Assembly: GCA_963769945.1 (NCBI GenBank)
Contig: CAVYOA010000006.1
Span: forward strand, 1 to 64,000
Length of the DNA: 64,000 nt
Reading direction: 5' to 3'
DNA from: WHSW01 sp963769945
GTDB lineage: Bacteria; Actinomycetota; Thermoleophilia; Solirubrobacterales; 70-9
Shown: positions 61,013 to 64,000 of the stretch, in pieces
How the letters are laid out: the number at the start of each line of letters is the position of its first letter
Numbering within the stretch: position 1 is the stretch's first letter
Notes under the pieces: generated by a model
The model's input: only the letters and a program-made list of their open reading frames with translations
Database searches by the model: none
Told to the model about the DNA's origin: nothing
Position numbers and translations under genes: made by a program

Positions 61013-61876
61013 GTGCGAGTCGCATACCTGGGGCCGGCTGGGACGTTCAGCGAGGACGCGCTGCGCGCCGCTGCACAAGGCAACGAGTTCGAATGGCTGG
61101 CGCACCCCTCGATCCATGCCGCCGTCGTCGCGGTCGAGAGCGGGGCTGCGGAGCGCGCCCTGGTGCCGCTGGAAAACTCGCGCGAGGGCTCGGTGCGAAT
61201 GACCCTCGACGCACTGGCGTTCGACGCGCCCAACGTGATCATCGCGGGCCAGCACGATCAGGCGATCACGCAGTCCTTGATCGTTCGCGAGCGGCTCGAG
61301 CTGGCGGCGATCGAGGCTGTGATCTCTCATCCTCAGGCGACGGCGCAATGCGCGAACTTCATCCGCGCGGAGTTGGCCGGGGCAGAGATCCGGGCCGCCA
61401 CCTCTACGGCCGAGGCAGTGCGCGCGGTGGCAGAGTCGCCTCGACCGTGGGCTGCGCTCGCCGGCCCGTCGGCCGCTGAGATCTATGGCTGCACGGTCTT
61501 GCGCGAGGGCGTCGAGGACGATCCCGGCAACGTCACCCGATTCGCCTGGCTGGCGCCGGTGGGCACGGCCGTCGCCGGCGCGGGGCCGTGGAAAACGACA
61601 ATCAGCTTCTCCGAGCTCGGCGCCGACCATCCCGGAGCGCTCGTCGATGCCCTGGCGGAGTTCGCCAGCCGCGAGGTGAACCTGGTTCGGATCGAGTCGC
61701 GCCCGCTGAGACCCGCCGAGCTCGGCCGCTACATGTTCTTCGCCGACCTCGAAGGCGCGCACAGCGACAGCGCGGTCGCTGCCGCGATCGAGGGGCTCCG
61801 GGCCAAGGCTGAGAACGTGCGCGTGCACGGCAGCTACCCGGTGACGAGCCACGGCATCCCGGGCCTCGGCGAGTAA
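61013..61876 (+). CDS. pheA: Prephenate dehydratase
   Basis: A 287-residue stand-alone prephenate dehydratase that makes phenylpyruvate for phenylalanine. Catalytic domain: RVAYLGPAGTFSEDALRAAA, RALVPLENSREGSVRMTLDA (ENS), HPQATAQCANFIR, ATSTAEAVRAVAE, the key NVTRFAWLAPVG (Thr-Arg-Phe). The C-terminal ACT domain (TTISFSELGADHPGALVDAL, EVNLVRIESRPLRPAELGRY) binds Phe for feedback inhibition. GTG 61013 is 17 bases after the hypothetical gene stop. The protein lacks a fused chorismate mutase, as in other actinobacteria. Confidence 0.95.
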   Translation: MRVAYLGPAGTFSEDALRAAAQGNEFEWLAHPSIHAAVVAVESGAAERALVPLENSREGSVRMTLDALAFDAPNVIIAGQHDQAITQSLIVRERLELAAIEAVISHPQATAQCANFIRAELAGAEIRAATSTAEAVRAVAESPRPWAALAGPSAAEIYGCTVLREGVEDDPGNVTRFAWLAPVGTAVAGAGPWKTTISFSELGADHPGALVDALAEFASREVNLVRIESRPLRPAELGRYMFFADLEGAHSDSAVAAAIEGLRAKAENVRVHGSYPVTSHGIPGLGE

Positions 61877-61910
61877 CGGACTCGGTTCGGCATCTAGACT
61901 TCCACGCACA

Positions 61911-62489
61911 ATGGAGGTCGTCGAGGACCCCGAAGTCGTAATCCGCCCCTCGGGGGTGGTGCGGACGCGCACCACGGGGGGTCGCGTGCTCGTCCTCAAC
62001 GCCAGCTACGAGCCGATCAACGTCTGCACCGTTCGCAGAGCGACCGTTCTGCTGCTCAAGTCGCGGGCCGAGATGCTCGAACGCGGCTCGGGCTTGCTTC
62101 ATTCCGAGCGTTTGGCGCTGGAGCGACCTTGCGTGATCAGACTGGTGCGCTACGTCCGCGTCCCGCGCGATGTGCACCGGCGAAAGATCACCCGCAAGGC
62201 TGTGCTCGCCCGCGATGCCTACACCTGCCAGTACTGCGGTCGCGAGGCCGCCGCTGGGCTGACCGTCGACCACGTCATTCCCCGCAGCAGGGGCGGTCGG
62301 TCGGTGTGGGAAAACATCGTCGCCTCGTGTGCGCCCTGCAACCGCAAGAAGGGGAGCCGCCTGCCGCGCGAGGCGCGAATGCATCCGGCCACGCGGCCGC
62401 GGCCGCCCGGCCCAACCGTCTTCATCCGGATTGCGGCCCCGCGAGTGCCGATGGCCTGGGAGCCCTATCTCGGCGCAGCGCCGGCGTAG
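61911..62489 (+). CDS. HNH endonuclease
   Basis: A 192-residue HNH nuclease of the small actinobacterial type. The N-terminal part (VLVLNASYEPINVCTVRRAT) and CxxC zinc knuckles in YTCQYCGREAAAGLTVDHVI and ASCAPCNRKKG surround the HNH core: His in DHVIPRSRGG, Asn in WENIVASC and the final His/Asn position in the second knuckle. This family is a common housekeeping-type gene of unknown role; it is not evidently part of a mobile element here. It ends at TAG 62489, followed by a hairpin terminator. Confidence 0.92.
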   Translation: MEVVEDPEVVIRPSGVVRTRTTGGRVLVLNASYEPINVCTVRRATVLLLKSRAEMLERGSGLLHSERLALERPCVIRLVRYVRVPRDVHRRKITRKAVLARDAYTCQYCGREAAAGLTVDHVIPRSRGGRSVWENIVASCAPCNRKKGSRLPREARMHPATRPRPPGPTVFIRIAAPRVPMAWEPYLGAAPA

Positions 62490-62502
62490 GACCCGGAAAA
62501 CA

Positions 62503-62532
62503 GAAGGGCCGCCCCCGTAGGAGCGGCCCTTC
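62503..62532 (-). terminator. Intrinsic terminator, best on the minus strand
   Basis: GAAGGGCCGC (62503-62512) pairs with GCGGCCCTTC (62523-62532), a perfect 10-bp stem with a 10-base loop. On the minus strand it is followed by TGTTTTCC, a usable T-run, so it would stop minus-strand transcripts coming from gyrA or from the small leader at 62690-62760. It may also slow plus-strand transcripts leaving the HNH gene. Confidence 0.65.
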
Positions 62533-62690
62533 CAAGGTGCGATTGTCAAACGAGCTTCGGGTTCTGATGACCGGGCGGGACGGGTCCCGGTCGCCTCGGC
62601 TCGCCGGTGCCTGGGGTTGGATTGCGCCAGGCGGCTCGCACGATGCTCGTCCTCATGGCGGTCACCCGCCTATGGAAACGGAGCGGCCGA

Positions 62691-62735
62691 CTAGCGGCCC
62701 CGCACCTCCAGCGTCCCGGAAAAACTGTCACTCAA
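62691..62735 (-). CDS. Possible 14-residue peptide with extended Shine-Dalgarno
   Basis: TTG 62735 opens LSDSFSGTLEVRGR followed by TAG. The start lies 10 bases after GGAGG within AGAAAGGAGGTGGTCC (RC of 62740-62755), which can pair with all 16 bases of the standard 16S rRNA 3' end if one G-U pair is allowed. An upstream CACCTC can pair with GAGGTG of this site, forming a small stem that could hide it. Coding is unproven; a structured leader or small RNA is equally possible. Confidence 0.3.
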   Translation of the reverse strand: MSDSFSGTLEVRGR

Positions 62736-62739
62736 CTTA

Positions 62740-62755
62740 GGACCACCTCCTTTCT
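62740..62755 (-). promoter_or_regulatory. Extended Shine-Dalgarno sequence
   Basis: The minus strand reads AGAAAGGAGGTGGTCC, far longer than the four to six bases seen before the other genes of the window. The flanking CACCTC/GAGGTG pair could fold over it. No ordinary-sized gene follows. Confidence 0.5.
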
Positions 62756-62791
62756 CTGGTGAGGTGATTGAAGCAAACGCGAAGGTCGCGC

Positions 62792-64000
62792 TCAGTCGTC
62801 CTCGGCTTCAGGCGACTGGGCCGGGGCTGGAGCAGCGCCGTCGGCCGCTTCGAGCGCGATCTGGTCGGCTTCCGCGGCGACGTCGCCGGCGACCGCCGTC
62901 GACTCGACCACCAAGGCGACTGCGCTGACGCAATCGTCGTCCTTGATGTTCATCACCTTGACGCCCTGAGTTGCGCGGCCCATCTGCGAGATGCCACCGG
63001 CTCGAGTGCGCTGGACCATCCCGTTCTGGGAGATGAAAAGCAGGTCCTGATGCTCGCGCACGATCAGCGCGCCGGCGAGGCCGCCCTTCTTCACGGTCAT
63101 CTTGATCGTCAGCACGCCCTTGGTCCCGCGACCCTTGACCGGGTATTCCGAGACGGCGGTGCGCTTGCCGTAGCCGTTCTCGGTCACGACGAAGAGCTCG
63201 GAGTCGTCGCGGGCAACATCCATTGCCAGCACGCGGTTGGCTGTGCCGCCGACCTTCGCCGAGACGTTCATGCCCTTGACCCCGGAGGTGTCACGCCCCA
63301 TCGAGCGCACCGCGGCCTCGTTGAAACGCGAGGCATGGCCCGACTTGGAGACCAAGAGAAGGTCGTCGTCGCCGCTGGTCAGCCGGACCCCGACGAGCTC
63401 GTCGCCGTCGCGGACCTTGATCGCGATGATGCCGTCGGCGCGGATCGGCGTGTTGTAGGCGAGGAACTCGGTCTTCTTGACCAGGCCCTTGGCGGTGGCG
63501 AAGGCGAGGAACTTCGACTCCTTGAAGTCGCGCGTCGGGATCACGGCCATCACCTTCTCGCCGTCGCGAAGCGGCAGCACGTTGACAAGCGCGCGGCCGC
63601 GTGCCGTGCGCGATCCCTCGGGTAGCTCATAGACCTTGAGCCGGTAGACCTTGCCGCGATTGGTGAAGAAGAGGAGGAAGTCGTGCGTCGAGCAGATGTG
63701 CAGGTGCTCGATGTAGTCGCCTTCCTTCATCTCCATGCCCATGACGCCGACGCCGCCGCGGTGCTGCTGGCGGTAGGTGACCAGCGGCAGGCGCTTGACA
63801 TAACCCGAGTGGGTCAGCGAGATCACCATCTGCTGGTCGGCGATCATGTCCTCGATGTTCATGTCGCCTTCGAAGTGGGTCAGTTCCGTGCGGCGCTCGT
63901 CGCCGTAGCGGTCGTTGATCTCGTCCAGGGTCTCGACGATGAGGGCGTCAATGCGGGCGGGGTCGCCGAGAATCGCGCGCAGCTCGGCGATCTTGTCGAC
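62792..64000 (-). CDS. gyrA: DNA gyrase subunit A, C-terminal part
   Basis: The 3' 402 codons of gyrA; the gene continues beyond the window. The first visible part (IVETLDEINDRYGDERRTEL) is the end of the breakage-reunion domain; then the beta-pinwheel DNA-wrapping domain follows, with the GyrA-box as QQHRGGVG and blades such as HICSTHDFLLFFTNRGKVYR, KGLVKKTEFLAYNTPI, DLLFISQNGMVQRTRAGGIS and GRATQGVKVMNIKDDDCVSA. The C-terminal tail is acidic (the usual regulatory tail). The frame is open to the end of the window. Confidence 0.97.
   Translation of the reverse strand, partial: VDKIAELRAILGDPARIDALIVETLDEINDRYGDERRTELTHFEGDMNIEDMIADQQMVISLTHSGYVKRLPLVTYRQQHRGGVGVMGMEMKEGDYIEHLHICSTHDFLLFFTNRGKVYRLKVYELPEGSRTARGRALVNVLPLRDGEKVMAVIPTRDFKESKFLAFATAKGLVKKTEFLAYNTPIRADGIIAIKVRDGDELVGVRLTSGDDDLLLVSKSGHASRFNEAAVRSMGRDTSGVKGMNVSAKVGGTANRVLAMDVARDDSELFVVTENGYGKRTAVSEYPVKGRGTKGVLTIKMTVKKGGLAGALIVREHQDLLFISQNGMVQRTRAGGISQMGRATQGVKVMNIKDDDCVSAVALVVESTAVAGDVAAEADQIALEAADGAAPAPAQSPEAEDD

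Larger units (their letters stand above)
62533..62791. other. Gap between HNH gene and gyrA with leader-like signals
   Basis: No ordinary gene. On the minus strand it holds a very strong Shine-Dalgarno (62740-62755), a 14-codon frame (62691-62735), a GGCGG-GTGA-CCGCC hairpin at about 62660-62673, and a longer 61-codon frame (62546-62731) that starts at GTG and has no recognisable product. The block ends at the terminator at 62503-62532. Confidence 0.5.

Overview
The window is high-GC DNA from an actinobacterium, most probably class Thermoleophilia (Solirubrobacterales-like). The supporting signs are the fhaA-fhaB-pstP-ftsW-pbpA-pknB cell-wall signalling operon, frequent GTG/TTG starts with ATGA/GTGA overlaps, and a secreted protein (5502-6035) with the PSPGMVV...LGLGGSAIA leader common in that group. 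This placement is an inference from gene content, not from a marker phylogeny.

Layout. 1-9 kb is an accessory region: a broken LuxR regulator, a broken ceramidase-like secreted enzyme with a PKD domain, a tRNA-Ala 3' remnant, three copies of a hairpin-bearing dispersed repeat, a 22-bp direct repeat flanking one secreted gene, msrA plus an msrA-like remnant, and small soluble proteins (SnoaL-like, cupin, SHOCT, DUF1579-like). 9-24 kb holds secreted or enzymatic genes, many with frame breaks (methyltransferase, beta-propeller, VOC protein, penicillin-acylase-type Ntn hydrolase, metallophosphoesterase), an SDR, a CDP-alcohol phosphatidyltransferase and a MoxR-DUF58-transglutaminase operon. 24-28.6 kb has an ABC ATPase, metF, an alpha/beta hydrolase, a DUF3105 protein and a PGRP-type amidase. 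28.6-43 kb is an exopolysaccharide/surface-glycan region: FemAB-like and GNAT acetyltransferases, polyprenyl-phosphate sugar transferase, three glycosyltransferases, Wzx-like flippase, Wzy-like ligase/polymerase, two LytR_C proteins and a CapD-type dehydratase, interrupted at 34-36 kb by small orphan genes. 43.1-45.6 kb is a tight dedA-uppP-purM unit. 45.6-48 kb carries an ArsR-SRPBCC pair with a clear palindromic operator, a DJ-1 protein and a DsbA-like protein.

48-60 kb is the signalling and cell-wall block: a kinase with a discoidin-like exterior facing a long minus-strand run (multi-TM kinase, fhaA, fhaB, pstP, ftsW/rodA, pbpA, PASTA kinase pknB, ddl). 60-64 kb has an exported hypothetical protein, pheA, an HNH nuclease and the 3' end of gyrA, with a possible tiny transcript carrying an unusually long Shine-Dalgarno sequence.

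How the genes work together: the glycan cluster needs undecaprenyl phosphate (sugar transferase, flippase), and dedA-uppP next to it would regenerate that carrier. pbpA, ftsW and ddl make peptidoglycan under control of PknB, PstP and FHA proteins. The PGRP amidase and MoxR-DUF58-transglutaminase system also act at the envelope.

Caution: at least two dozen single-base frame breaks sit in about a dozen otherwise conserved genes (mostly 1-23 kb, also 32, 46 and 60 kb), while long stretches elsewhere are intact. Assembly or sequencing indels are the likeliest cause. Coordinates of those genes span the whole reconstructed locus.
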